From the NCBI RefSeq assembly GCF_023101205.1, contig NZ_CP078078.1, positions 3,419,411 to 3,483,410 of the forward strand: a DNA stretch of 64,000 bases. The letters run 5' to 3'. The position numbers and the translations under genes were made by a program. Below the pieces are notes generated by a model, which saw nothing but the letters and a program-made list of their open reading frames with translations, was not told where the DNA came from and did no database searches. Origin of the DNA: Microbacterium aurugineum (lineage in GTDB: Bacteria; Actinomycetota; Actinomycetes; Actinomycetales; Microbacteriaceae). Within the stretch, counting starts at the first letter, position 1, and each line of letters starts with the position of its first letter. Below are positions 1 to 9,046 of the stretch, in pieces.

Positions 1-817
1 CATCAACCGCCTCGCGCAGAGCGGAATCTCTGCGCAAGATGTCTGAGGCGAGGGGACGGATGGTGATGTACCCCTTCGTCGCGGCAGCCAGATCGCGCCG
101 ACGATCGTCGACCTGTTTCTCCCAGCCCTCGTGGAACTCCCTGCTGTCGCACTCGATGATGCGCCACCCCTCGACGAGGAAATCCACTCGCCCCACTCCG
201 TCGATCGCCACCTGGGTCTCGTAGGCGATTCCCAGCGTCCGCAGGATGAGCCTCATGAACGTCTCCGGCCCCGACTCCGCTGACGAGTCGACGAGAGTGA
301 GCAGGATCCTGAAGCGCACCGGCAACCGTTCGAAGACACGCGCGACCTCCTCCCCCGTCATCAGACCGTGGTGCAGGATGCTGTCGAGTGTGGCGACGGC
401 AGCCCGTGGGTGCTGACAGCGGACCGCTTGCATCAGTGCATCGCCGAGAGATGCCGCATGCAACGGTTCGGGATCGCCGGACCATGTGTTCCAGTGGAGC
501 AGTGTGTGCTTCGACCGAGGGGGCCTCACTCGAGAGGATCCCGGTCGCACATGCACGTGCAGCACCCCTCGCAGATGGACGAAGACTCCGATCTCGACGA
601 GAAGGGAGACACACGACAGACGACCGCCGATCCGCACGGCCTCAGCCACCTCGGCAGACACCGGTTCGATCGCGTACCGGTCTCTGCGGAGGCGCCGAAG
701 TCGACCACCCTCGACAGCGCGAACGATGTCGCGCGACGTCATTCCCGATGCCACCAGGTCGGCGCGCGAGAAGACGGTCACGGCGTAGAACCGAGCAGTG
801 CGTTGACGGACGGTCAT
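1..817 (-). CDS. DUF559 domain protein with AbiEi-like N-terminus, 3' end cut by window edge
   Basis: The open frame starts at ATG 817 and runs off the left edge without a stop (at least 272 codons). The N-terminal part (residues 15-50, FSRADLVASGMTSRDIVRAV then a basic stretch) looks like the winged-helix start seen in AbiEi-like and related actinobacterial proteins. The C-terminal part has the DUF559/Vsr-type nuclease pattern: VDFLVEGWRIIECDSREFH with conserved D, E and H, then DDRRRDLAAATKGYITIRP. DUF559 belongs to the PD-(D/E)XK nuclease superfamily. Such genes are common, often solitary, in Microbacteriaceae and mostly uncharacterised. No toxin-antitoxin partner is visible upstream. Confidence 0.85.
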   Translation of the reverse strand, partial: MTVRQRTARFYAVTVFSRADLVASGMTSRDIVRAVEGGRLRRLRRDRYAIEPVSAEVAEAVRIGGRLSCVSLLVEIGVFVHLRGVLHVHVRPGSSRVRPPRSKHTLLHWNTWSGDPEPLHAASLGDALMQAVRCQHPRAAVATLDSILHHGLMTGEEVARVFERLPVRFRILLTLVDSSAESGPETFMRLILRTLGIAYETQVAIDGVGRVDFLVEGWRIIECDSREFHEGWEKQVDDRRRDLAAATKGYITIRPLASDILRRDSALREAVD

Positions 818-943
818 AGGTCGCATCCGGGAAGCTTGACGGACCGGCGCGGCGAGCGGGGCAGACTGCGCGGAATGGGGATGGTTTTCCCCGATGCGGT
901 CCCTGGGGAGGAACAGTCAGGCGCCGATGACACCCACCCCGCC

Positions 944-1029
944 GTTCACAACTCCTCAAGAACATGCAGATTCGGCAGGAAGTGCTGCGAATCCGACCCC
1001 TCCGAGCTCGGATCTAGGGAGTTGTGAAC
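944..1029. repeat. 12-bp inverted repeat flanking a 62-bp core
   Basis: GTTCACAACTCC at 944-955 is perfectly repeated in inverse at 1018-1029. The core holds a perfect 12-bp palindrome TCCGAGCTCGGA (1001-1012). It lies between the end of the mrp operon and the DUF559 gene, both read leftward. It may be a terminator-like structure or a small relict element; there is no T-run beside it. Confidence 0.6.
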
Positions 1030-1040
1030 ACTCGACGGCT

Positions 1041-1080
1041 CTGCCCGGCCGGCGCGACACCGGCCCGGCCGGCGCGACAC
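1041..1080. repeat. 20-bp tandem direct repeat downstream of mrpG
   Basis: Two adjacent 20-bp units are identical over CCCGGCCGGCGCGACAC (1044-1060 and 1064-1080). Both are very GC-rich and sit 9 bases beyond the mrpG stop. Each contains the palindromic core CCGGCCGG, so they may fold and act in 3'-end formation of the mrp transcript. Confidence 0.65.
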
Positions 1081-1088
1081 CCGGGGGG

Positions 1089-1478
1089 TCAGCCGGCGGC
1101 GGGCGGGGTCTGCTTCGACTCGGCGAGCTCGTCCACGACGAGGCCCCGCTGCTCGATGGTTCCGTTGCGATAGGCCTGCCGCCCGACCATGTGCGCCGAG
1201 AGCGGAGCGGTCGCGAACTGCATCAGCACGATCGGCGCGATGAGCACGAGACCGACCAGGATGCCGCCGATCGACCGCTGAGACAGGGCGATGGCGATGC
1301 AGATGAGCAGGAGTCCGAGGACCTGTGGCTTGGTGGCCGCGTGCAGACGGGAGGGCACATCCCGGAAGTGCAGCAGTCCGACCGCCGCCGACAGGCACAG
1401 CACGGCGCCGAGCAGGATGAGCACCAGGACCGCCACGTCGACGACGGCATCCGGGATCATGAGACCGAACACGTTCAT
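1089..1478 (-). CDS. mrpG: Mrp antiporter subunit G
   Basis: A 129-aa subunit G (MnhG/PhaG family) of the Mrp cation/proton antiporter. Three hydrophobic segments are visible, with the family-typical stretch FRDVPSRLHAATKPQVLG around residues 38-55. The ATG at 1478 overlaps the mrpF stop in an ATGA junction, so longer frames starting further upstream were rejected. Last gene of the operon. The C-terminus is short and hydrophilic (ELAESKQTPPAAG). Confidence 0.93.
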   Translation of the reverse strand: MNVFGLMIPDAVVDVAVLVLILLGAVLCLSAAVGLLHFRDVPSRLHAATKPQVLGLLLICIAIALSQRSIGGILVGLVLIAPIVLMQFATAPLSAHMVGRQAYRNGTIEQRGLVVDELAESKQTPPAAG

Positions 1479-1744
1479 GGTGTCGTGTTGTCCCTTCTCG
1501 CGACGAACCGGGCCACCGCGATCGACCCGAACACTCCGATGGCCGCGATGATGAGGAGGACGGGGATGTTCCGGGTGTGACCGTTGATCGCCATCTCCGC
1601 ACCGATCACGCACATCACCTCGGTGAGGAGCACGTCGGAGGCGACGGCGCGGTCGAGGATCGACGGTCCGCGCACGATACGGATCAGGGCGAGGATCGCG
1701 GCGATGCCGAAGACGACCATGATCAGCAGGAGCAGGATGTTCAT
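1475..1744 (-). CDS. mrpF: Mrp antiporter subunit F
   Basis: An 89-aa MnhF/MrpF family membrane subunit with three transmembrane segments. The motif RIVRGPSILDRAVASD (about residues 22-37) is the family hallmark. Start ATG 1744 overlaps the mrpE stop (ATGA) and its stop overlaps the mrpG start, showing translational coupling. A longer upstream reading contains arginine-rich out-of-frame sequence and was rejected. Confidence 0.93.
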   Translation of the reverse strand: MNILLLLIMVVFGIAAILALIRIVRGPSILDRAVASDVLLTEVMCVIGAEMAINGHTRNIPVLLIIAAIGVFGSIAVARFVARRDNTTP

Positions 1745-2328
1745 CGGACACCGCCCTTCGCTCCGAGTCCGGCCCGCTCGTCGGCCTTGAGTGCACGGTA
1801 CTGCGCGGGGTCGCCGAGCGCACGCACGATCCTGCGCTCCCACCGGAGCACCCCGGCGCGCTGCTTCTCCACGTCGTCGGTCGTCCGGACGCCGATGACG
1901 TGCAGGTACAGGATGCGTCGGTCTCGATCAGTCTCGACGACCAGCGAACCGGGGATCAGTGAGGACACCACGGCGACGTGCGTCATCACCAGGTCGTCGG
2001 CGTAGCGCAGGGGCACCGCGACGATGGCTGTGCCCGGCTGGCGGCGGAAGTCGAACACCTGCACCGTGACCGAGAGCGCGCCGTTGAGCACGGCGAAGAG
2101 GAACTGCACGACGAAGAGCGCCGCGTACCAGAGGTTGACTCGACCGGAGAGGGCGACGGTGGGCAGCCGGAAGACGCGGGTGACGAAGATCGCGACGATC
2201 AGTCCGGTGAGGAAGGACAGCACGGTGAACTGCGCCCACAACAGCATCCAGAGCACGACGAGCCACGCCAGGAAGGGCAGCTGCACCCGGATGTCGCGCC
2301 AGAGATGACGTCGGGTCTCGCGCACCAT
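1741..2328 (-). CDS. mrpE: Mrp antiporter subunit E
   Basis: A 195-aa MnhE/MrpE family subunit. After a short basic N-terminus (MVRETRRHLWRDIRVQLP) come hydrophobic segments and then a cytosolic domain containing the typical VVETDRDRRILYLHVIGV region and a charged C-terminus. Start ATG 2328 shares one base with the mrpD stop (TGATG). In characterised Mrp systems MrpE affects assembly of the MrpABCD core. Confidence 0.93.
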   Translation of the reverse strand: MVRETRRHLWRDIRVQLPFLAWLVVLWMLLWAQFTVLSFLTGLIVAIFVTRVFRLPTVALSGRVNLWYAALFVVQFLFAVLNGALSVTVQVFDFRRQPGTAIVAVPLRYADDLVMTHVAVVSSLIPGSLVVETDRDRRILYLHVIGVRTTDDVEKQRAGVLRWERRIVRALGDPAQYRALKADERAGLGAKGGVR

Positions 2329-3878
2329 CAGCCCACCTCCTCTTCCAGCTGCACCAGGCTCACCGGCTGCAGCAGGGCGGCACCGATACGGTCGCACAGG
2401 GCGTAGAGGGGACCGGCGAAGACGGTGAGGGCGAGGGTGACCGCGACCATCCCCCCGGTCGCGACCGTCATGATCTTCGGGATGCGACGCCGCTCCTGCT
2501 GCTCGTCGGCGGCCGGGGCGTTGCCGAGGTAGGAGATGCGACCCTCGGTCTCGGTGGAGTCCTCCTCCTCACGCCAGAACGCGAGGTTCCAGGCGCGCAT
2601 GAGGGCGTACAGCGTGAGGAGCGAGGTGATGATGCCACCGAAGATCAGCACGAGCATGAGCGGGGTGCCGACGGAGGCCGCCGCCTCGAACAGTGCGAAC
2701 TTGCCGATGAACCCCGAGAACGGTGGCAGGCCACCGAGGTTGATCGCGGGCACGAAGTACAGCACGGCGATCACGGGGGCGACCTTGAGGAGTCCCTTGA
2801 CCCGCAGGATCGATGTGCTGCCCGCTCGACGTTCCACGAGGCCGACCGCGAGGAACAGGGTCGTCTGCACGACGATGTGGTGGACGATGTAGTACACCGT
2901 CGCACCGATCGCGGCCGGCGTCGCGATCGCGAGACCGAAGATCATGTAGCCGACATGGCTGACCAGGGTGAAAGACAGGATTCGTTTGAGCTCCGCCTGC
3001 GCGACCGCACCCAGCACCCCGACGATCATGGTGGCGAGCGCGATGATGAGCAGCAGGGTGTCGATGCTGTTCGAGGCGAAGAGCTGCGTCTCGGTGCGGA
3101 TCAGCGCGTACACGCCGACCTTGGTCAACAGGCCTGCGAACACGGCGGTGACCGGGGCGGGCGCGGTCGGGTACGAGTCCGGCAGCCAGAAGGACACCGG
3201 GAAGATGGCCGCCTTGATGCCGAATGCCACGACCAGCATCAGGTGCAGCACCAGCTGCGTCTCCTGCGGGAGCTCCGACATCCGCTCGGCGATCTGCGCC
3301 ATGTTGACCGTGCCGAGCGCACCGTAGATCATCGCGATCGACGCCAGGAACAGGATCGACGACACCAGCGAGACGACGATGTAGACCGCGCCGGTGCGGA
3401 TCCGGGACTCGGTGCTGCCGAGGGTGATCAGGACGTACGAGGCGACGAGCAGGATCTCGAAGCCGACGTAGAGGTTGAAGAGGTCGCCCGCGATGAAGGC
3501 GTTGAAGATACCGGCGGCCAGGATCAGGTAGGACGGGTTGAAGATCGAGATCGGCGTCTCGTCGGTGCCGTCGGCCGCACCCTGGCCGACCGAGAAGAGC
3601 AGGACCGCGACCAGCACGATGCTCGAGATCAGCACCAGAAGCGCGGCGAGCCGGTCGACGTAGAGCACGATGCCGAACGGGACGGGCCAGCCGCCGACGG
3701 ACACCGCGAGCGGCTCACCTCCGTCGACCACCACGAGGAGGATGGCGGCGATCACCGAGACCGCGGCGAGCGTCGCGACGGTGACGACGACCTGGAGCCG
3801 TGGGTTCCGGCCGAAGACGAGCGTGACCGCGGCTCCCAGGAGCGGCAGGGCGACGAGGAGCGGGACGAGGGCGGTCAT
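2328..3878 (-). CDS. mrpD: Mrp antiporter subunit D
   Basis: A 516-aa MrpD, homologous to the complex I antiporter-like subunits NuoL/M/N. It has about 14 transmembrane segments. The region GIKAAIFPVSFWLPDSYPTA carries the conserved Lys and Pro of proton-channel helices, and LKRILSFTLVSHVGYMIFG the second conserved stretch. The start at ATG 3878 overlaps the mrpC stop (ATGA). The C-terminal 55 residues include a charged loop before the last helix. The role is proton translocation within the Mrp complex. Confidence 0.95.
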   Translation of the reverse strand: MTALVPLLVALPLLGAAVTLVFGRNPRLQVVVTVATLAAVSVIAAILLVVVDGGEPLAVSVGGWPVPFGIVLYVDRLAALLVLISSIVLVAVLLFSVGQGAADGTDETPISIFNPSYLILAAGIFNAFIAGDLFNLYVGFEILLVASYVLITLGSTESRIRTGAVYIVVSLVSSILFLASIAMIYGALGTVNMAQIAERMSELPQETQLVLHLMLVVAFGIKAAIFPVSFWLPDSYPTAPAPVTAVFAGLLTKVGVYALIRTETQLFASNSIDTLLLIIALATMIVGVLGAVAQAELKRILSFTLVSHVGYMIFGLAIATPAAIGATVYYIVHHIVVQTTLFLAVGLVERRAGSTSILRVKGLLKVAPVIAVLYFVPAINLGGLPPFSGFIGKFALFEAAASVGTPLMLVLIFGGIITSLLTLYALMRAWNLAFWREEEDSTETEGRISYLGNAPAADEQQERRRIPKIMTVATGGMVAVTLALTVFAGPLYALCDRIGAALLQPVSLVQLEEEVG

Positions 3879-4444
3879 GGCTTGCCCTCCTCGTTCTGTC
3901 CGTGGTCGTGACGTTCGTCGTGGTCTGCGTCGCCACCCCAATCGGTGGGCGCATCGAAGGGTGCGTCGTCGTGGATGGCGGAGTGATCACGCATGTGCAG
4001 CACCGTGATCGGCGACGTCTGCACCCCGACGAAGTCCGTGGTCGCCTCGTCGTCGTCGGTCTCGGACTCGTCGTCCATGAGGTCTTCGTCGGCGTCGGTG
4101 CGCTCGCGGAGCGCGATGTCGGCCTCGTCGTCCTCGACGGTGTCGGCTTGGCCGAGCTGCCAGGAGCGGTAGATGAGGGCGAGGAGGAAGGCCGAGACCG
4201 CGAACGTGATCACGATGGCGGTGAGGGTGAGCGCCTGCGGGAGCGGGTCGCTCATCTCGCCTTCGGTACCGAAGAACGGAGCGTTGCCCGGCACTCCCAT
4301 CACGATCAGGAGCAGCAGGTTGGTCGCGTTGCCGAGCAGCAGGAAGCCGATCAGCACGCGGGTCAGGCTGCGCTCCAGCATCGCGTACACGCCGCAGGCG
4401 AAGAGCACGGCCATGATGATGATCAGGGTGAGGGAGACGTCCAT
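3875..4444 (-). CDS. mrpC: Mrp antiporter subunit C with long acidic tail
   Basis: A 189-aa protein. Residues 1-105 match MnhC/MrpC, a NuoK homologue of about 113 aa: three helices with RVLIGFLLLGNATNLLLL and DPLPQALTLTAIVITFAV. The remaining 80 or so residues are a hydrophilic tail very rich in Asp and Glu, with His near the end (HDERHDHGQ), absent from typical MrpC. Start ATG 4444 overlaps the mrpA stop (TGATG). The tail is predicted cytosolic; a role in cation binding or regulation is speculation. Confidence 0.93.
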   Translation of the reverse strand: MDVSLTLIIIMAVLFACGVYAMLERSLTRVLIGFLLLGNATNLLLLIVMGVPGNAPFFGTEGEMSDPLPQALTLTAIVITFAVSAFLLALIYRSWQLGQADTVEDDEADIALRERTDADEDLMDDESETDDDEATTDFVGVQTSPITVLHMRDHSAIHDDAPFDAPTDWGGDADHDERHDHGQNEEGKP

Positions 4445-7413
4445 CAGCGGCTCCTCCCCTCACGGGAGAGGAAGCCTTCGGGGCCCGGTGTGGACCGGAG
4501 GGCAGCCTGCCGATCGACCTCGGCGCCGAGGCTGCGCAGGACGTCGAGGACCAGACCGATCACGACCAGGTACACGCCCACGTCGAAGATGGTCGAGGTG
4601 ACGAACTCCATGTGCCCGATGCCGGGGATCTCCCATTCCCAGAAGGTGCTGGTCAGCGGTGCGAGGCCGAAGAAGAGCGGCACGACCGCGGTGCCGACGG
4701 CGAGGATCAACCCGGTACCCAGGAGTCGCCCGGCGTCGGTGGGCGCCGCGGCGCCGAGCTCCCACCGGCCACCGGCGATATATCGCATGACCAAAGCCAT
4801 ACCGGCGACGAGTCCTCCGGCGAAGCCTCCGCCCGGAAGGTTGTGCCCGGAGAACAGCAGGAAGATCGAGACCACGATGATCGTGTGGAACAGGATTCGG
4901 ACGATCACCTCGAGCAGGATCGAGCGGTTCTCGGGCTTCATCCTCTGTCCGCCGACGAGCCAGGCACGCGGGCTGCTCTCGTTCTCGGATGTCTGGAAGC
5001 GGATGCCCTCGGTGGTCTCGACGAGCGGGCGGCTGCGGGCGGCCTTGCGGGTGGCCCGCGGCAGATTCTTCGTGCCCGCCAGAAGGTCGGCCCGGTGCGT
5101 GACGAACACCAGGGAAGCCACACCCGTCGCGGCCAGCACGAGCACCGAGAGCTCGCCCATCGTGTCCCAGCCGCGCAGGTCGACCAGCGCCACATTGACC
5201 ACGTTCTTGCCGTGGCCGATCTCGTAGGCGATCTCGGGGAAGATCTCCGAGATCGGGTCGGCGATCCGGGACTGGGTCGCCACGACGGCGATGAAGGCCA
5301 TCGTGACGCCGACGCCGATCGCGAGGAGCGCACGCGGAACCCGGCCGACGGAGGCGTTGTGCTCGCCCATCCGTGCGGGGAGGCGACGGAGCACGAGCGC
5401 GAACGTGACCATCGTGACGGTCTCGATGAGGATCTGCGTGAGAGCGAGATCCGGGGCACCGCTCGTGGCGAAGAGGACCACCATCCCCAGGCCGGTGACC
5501 GACACCAGGACCACTCCCGTGTAGCGCTTCTGCGCACGGACCGCGAAGACTCCGGCGATCGCCATGATCGGTGCCACGACGATCTGGGCGGGGGTGTGCC
5601 ATGCCGACAGGTTGTAGCGATCGATGTCACTCGCGATGAGCGCTGTCACCTCTGCGGAGACGAACACCACGAAGATGGTGCCGACGTACACCGGCAGGGA
5701 TCCTCGCTGGGTGAGCGTGGTGCTCAGGACCGACAGGCGGTCGACGCCGCGCATGACGAGGTAGTACACGTCCGCCGCCGTGAAGCGCAGCAGGCGGGCC
5801 TTGCGATCCCACCCGGTCTTGCGGCTGAGCAGGAAGAGCCCGATGCCGAGCAGGATCGAGAGGATCGAGATGCCCAGTGCAGGTTCGAAGCCGTGCCAGA
5901 GGGCGAGATGCCCCGGACCCTCGACGGCTTCTCCGGCGTGGTCGAGCCCGGGGCTCGCGGTGAGCGCGTACCCCTGCAGGGCGACGTCGAGCGCAGGGGC
6001 GCCGATTCCCGCCGCGAGGGTGACACCGGCGAGGATGATCGGCGCCGACAGGAATCCCACCGGAGGGTCGGGCCAGGCGGTGTCCGGGAGCTGCTGTCCC
6101 TGCTCATCACGCTTCTTCCAGAAGGCCCCCCAGAGGAAGCGGGCCCCATATGCCGCAGTCAGCATGGAACCGAGGACCACCCCGATGAGCGCGACCAGAC
6201 CCCACGGGGATCCTCCCAGCGCATCGTCGAGAAGAGCGGTGAGGGTCGATTCCTTCGCGACGAAACCGATGGTCGGAGCGATGCCGACCATCGAGGCGAT
6301 GGAGATGAATGCCGCCGTCGCCATGACGGGAGCCTGGCGTCCGACACCGGAGAGCTCGGTGATGTCTCGCGTGGAGAGCTGACGGTCGATGACGCCGACG
6401 ATCAGGAACAGGGCCGACTTGAACAGCGCGTGACCGATGACCAGGGCGAGGCCCGCGAGTGCCGCGGCCTGGGTGCCGTAGCCGACGACCACCGCGAAGA
6501 AGCCGAGCTGGCTGACCGTGCCGAACGCGAGGATGCGCTTGAGGTCGGTCTCACGCAGCGCCTGGATGCCGCCGATCAGCATCGTCAGGATGCCGAGGGT
6601 GATGACGATGGGGCGCCACGGCGCGCTGAACGCGAAGATCGGGGCGAACCGGGCGATCAGATAGATACCTGCCTTCACCATCGCCGCCGCGTGCAGATAG
6701 GCGCTGACGGGAGTGGGCGCGGCCATCGCGCCGGGAAGCCAGAAGTGGAACGGGAACAGCGCCGACTTGCTGATCGCTCCGACCAGCAGCATGACGATCG
6801 CGGCATCCACGATCGGTCCGGACGGCGCGATCTCGAGGATCTCGCGGATGCTCGAAGTGCCGGTGTCGACGACCAGCAGCACGACTCCGACGAACATCAC
6901 GAGTCCGCCGAGCGTGGTCACGAGGAGTGCTTGGAGCGCCGCGCGTCGGCTGGCGGCACGGCGCCGGTAGTGACCGATGAGGAGGTAGGAGAGGATGCTC
7001 GTCAGTTCCCAGAACATGACCAGCATCACGAGGTCGTCGGTCAGGACGAGACCATACATCGCGCCGGCGAAACCCAGCAGCACCCCGGCGAACTGACCGA
7101 TGCCCGCGGTGTCATCGTGGAAGTACCACCGGCAGTAGAGCAGCACGAGGGCGCCGACCCCCGTGACGATGAGCGTGAGCACCCAGCCGAGCACGTCCAT
7201 GTTCATGGACAGGTTGAGGCCGAGTTGCGGGATCCAGGCGACCGACTCGAACGGAACTGGACCATCGAGGACCTGTGGCGTCATCACCAGCGCATGCACG
7301 AAAGCGGCAGCCGGGACGAGAGCCGCGATCGCGAACGCCTGAGCTCCGAGCCAGCGCACCAGAACGGGCATCAACAGCGACCCGAGGAGGAACACGGCGA
7401 GGAGCGTCAGCAT
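4444..7413 (-). CDS. mrpA: Mrp antiporter subunit A fused to subunit B
   Basis: A 989-aa fusion. Residues 1 to about 790 are MrpA: a NuoL-like core with FPFHFWLPGAMAAPTPVSAY and LKRILAFGTVSQLGFFAVVV, then the C-terminal MrpA extension. From about residue 825 a complete MnhB domain follows (ILFHTIIVVSIFLLFSGHN, then GGGFAGGLVAG). MrpA-B fusions are known in actinobacteria and some proteobacteria. First gene of the operon. The ATG at 7413 is preceded by GAGGGAGCC, a good Shine-Dalgarno. The operon encodes a Na+(K+, Ca2+)/H+ antiporter for pH and salt homeostasis. Confidence 0.95.
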   Translation of the reverse strand: MLTLLAVFLLGSLLMPVLVRWLGAQAFAIAALVPAAAFVHALVMTPQVLDGPVPFESVAWIPQLGLNLSMNMDVLGWVLTLIVTGVGALVLLYCRWYFHDDTAGIGQFAGVLLGFAGAMYGLVLTDDLVMLVMFWELTSILSYLLIGHYRRRAASRRAALQALLVTTLGGLVMFVGVVLLVVDTGTSSIREILEIAPSGPIVDAAIVMLLVGAISKSALFPFHFWLPGAMAAPTPVSAYLHAAAMVKAGIYLIARFAPIFAFSAPWRPIVITLGILTMLIGGIQALRETDLKRILAFGTVSQLGFFAVVVGYGTQAAALAGLALVIGHALFKSALFLIVGVIDRQLSTRDITELSGVGRQAPVMATAAFISIASMVGIAPTIGFVAKESTLTALLDDALGGSPWGLVALIGVVLGSMLTAAYGARFLWGAFWKKRDEQGQQLPDTAWPDPPVGFLSAPIILAGVTLAAGIGAPALDVALQGYALTASPGLDHAGEAVEGPGHLALWHGFEPALGISILSILLGIGLFLLSRKTGWDRKARLLRFTAADVYYLVMRGVDRLSVLSTTLTQRGSLPVYVGTIFVVFVSAEVTALIASDIDRYNLSAWHTPAQIVVAPIMAIAGVFAVRAQKRYTGVVLVSVTGLGMVVLFATSGAPDLALTQILIETVTMVTFALVLRRLPARMGEHNASVGRVPRALLAIGVGVTMAFIAVVATQSRIADPISEIFPEIAYEIGHGKNVVNVALVDLRGWDTMGELSVLVLAATGVASLVFVTHRADLLAGTKNLPRATRKAARSRPLVETTEGIRFQTSENESSPRAWLVGGQRMKPENRSILLEVIVRILFHTIIVVSIFLLFSGHNLPGGGFAGGLVAGMALVMRYIAGGRWELGAAAPTDAGRLLGTGLILAVGTAVVPLFFGLAPLTSTFWEWEIPGIGHMEFVTSTIFDVGVYLVVIGLVLDVLRSLGAEVDRQAALRSTPGPEGFLSREGRSR

Positions 7414-7533
7414 ATACGCGGCTCCCTCGGGGGTCGTCGGCCCCACAGCTCTCGCGGGGGTCTCGCGTCCAGTTTACCGGCGGGAGGCGCACCGCGCGGT
7501 TCTCCCTCTGCACGAACGTGCAAGAGTGGTCGC

Positions 7534-9030
7534 ATGCGGGCGTGGGTGCGGGAGCTGGCCGGTGGGGTCGGAGCCCTCGGGCTGGCACTGATCACCGCCG
7601 CGCAGGTCGCTGCGTCCGCGCGATCCGAGTTGCTGTTCCGTGACGCGGATTCCCTGGTCGTGGCGATGTTCGCACGGTCCGTCCTCTCCGGGCAGCCGAT
7701 GGACTGGGCGATGTCGAGCGTGCTGTTCCTCCCCGAGACCGCGGTGTTCGCCGGCCTCGACACGATCCTGCCGTTCGAGGTGGACGGTCTGTTGGCCGTG
7801 AGCGCCGTGGTGAACCTGCTCGCCCTGTACGGAGCCGTTCGCGTCGTCGCCGGCCGTCGGTCCGAGCGATCGGCGCCCGTCACGTGGTCGTTGCTGAGCG
7901 TCGCCGCCTTCACCGTGCTCGCCATGACCGCAGTATCGGCGTCTCGGGATGCGCTCGAGCTCGCGTCCTTGACGTTGACGACGACCTACTATGCCGCGAC
8001 CGTCGTCGCCGTCGTGCTCTCGGTCGGACTGGTCCGGCGGGTGTTGGACCGGGGGTCGGGCGGCGCCGTCCCGCTGATCGCGCTCGGCGCCACAGCCCTC
8101 GTGTCGACCCTGTCGAATCCTCTCTACGCGGTGTGGGCGACGACGCCGATCGCCCTGCTGCTCGCCCTGCTCCTGATCCGAACGACGCAGAGGGCCCGGA
8201 TCGGCGCGGTGCTCGCCGCCCTTCTCGCCGGGACGATGCTCGGACTCCTCGGACGTATTCCATTGGCGGCATGGATCGCCAACACCGGTGCCGGCTACGT
8301 GCAGCCCGAACGGTGGTCCGAGTCTCTGCAGTACTACGGCGCGCTGCTGATCGGCCGACTGTCGACCCCCGGCGGGATCATCGCCGGACTGCTCGTCCTC
8401 GCGCTCTTCGTGCTCGCCGGCTTCCGCACGGCACGGGCCTCAGACGACGGCACCCGCTTCGTCGCCACGATCGCCTGGCTCATGCCGGTCCTCGTCGCGG
8501 TCGGGGCGATCGCGGTCGGCACTCACGCGTCCCGCTACCTGCAACCCCTCGCCTTCGCACCCGTGCTCGCGCTCGTCGCATCGCCTCGCATCGTGCGGAT
8601 GCCGGTACGGGTCCGTCCGATCCTCGCGGCCGCGTCCGTCGCGCTGCTGGTGGCGGGCGGCGCAGCAAGCGTCCCTCGGCTCGCCGCCGCCGCTCAGGTC
8701 ACAGACCCCGACCTGGCCTGCGTGACCGAGTGGATCGACGCGTCCGGCCGCACCGGCGCCGGTCAGTTCTGGACCGTCCGCCTGCCGAAGCTGCATCTGC
8801 AGGATCCCGCCCGACTCGTCCAGGTGGATCACGAACTGCGGGGCTACGCCTGGCTCGTGAACCGGCACGACTTCGACGTCGGCGAGGTGACGTTCCTGCT
8901 GGAGGACGCGCAGACCCTCCCGTGGATCCTGCCGCTCCCGGCCGTGCCCGAGGAAGTGGTCGACTGCGGCCGCTATCGCATCCTCGATTTCGGCGAGACC
9001 GCTCTCCCGCTCGGACCGCAGCGCAGTTGA
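7534..9030 (+). CDS. Polytopic membrane protein of unknown function
   Basis: 498 aa with roughly ten hydrophobic segments and a soluble C-terminal domain (about residues 385-498) containing two Cys pairs candidates (LACVTEWIDASG, EEVVDCGRYRILD). The overall layout, a multi-helix half and a C-terminal extracytoplasmic domain, resembles actinobacterial GT-C glycosyltransferase-like proteins, but no catalytic DD/DE loop is recognised with certainty. Start ATG 7534 is chosen because hydrophobic sequence follows directly and the upstream in-frame sequence belongs to the antisense shadow of mrpA. It diverges from mrpA across 120 bp. Possible -10 AAGAGT lies 6 nt before ATG. Confidence 0.85.
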   Translation: MRAWVRELAGGVGALGLALITAAQVAASARSELLFRDADSLVVAMFARSVLSGQPMDWAMSSVLFLPETAVFAGLDTILPFEVDGLLAVSAVVNLLALYGAVRVVAGRRSERSAPVTWSLLSVAAFTVLAMTAVSASRDALELASLTLTTTYYAATVVAVVLSVGLVRRVLDRGSGGAVPLIALGATALVSTLSNPLYAVWATTPIALLLALLLIRTTQRARIGAVLAALLAGTMLGLLGRIPLAAWIANTGAGYVQPERWSESLQYYGALLIGRLSTPGGIIAGLLVLALFVLAGFRTARASDDGTRFVATIAWLMPVLVAVGAIAVGTHASRYLQPLAFAPVLALVASPRIVRMPVRVRPILAAASVALLVAGGAASVPRLAAAAQVTDPDLACVTEWIDASGRTGAGQFWTVRLPKLHLQDPARLVQVDHELRGYAWLVNRHDFDVGEVTFLLEDAQTLPWILPLPAVPEEVVDCGRYRILDFGETALPLGPQRS

Positions 9031-9046
9031 CCCGGACCGTGCCCGG

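Noticed and set aside
1..817. AbiE toxin-antitoxin system
   Set aside because: The N-terminus is AbiEi-like, but the C-terminal domain is DUF559 and no AbiEii partner lies upstream; the downstream side is outside the window.
4612..7533. Very long forward open frame opposite mrpA
   Set aside because: It is the antisense shadow of the mrp genes, rich in Arg/Asp/Glu/His without any fold signal. Only its last part, from ATG 7534, is a real membrane protein gene.
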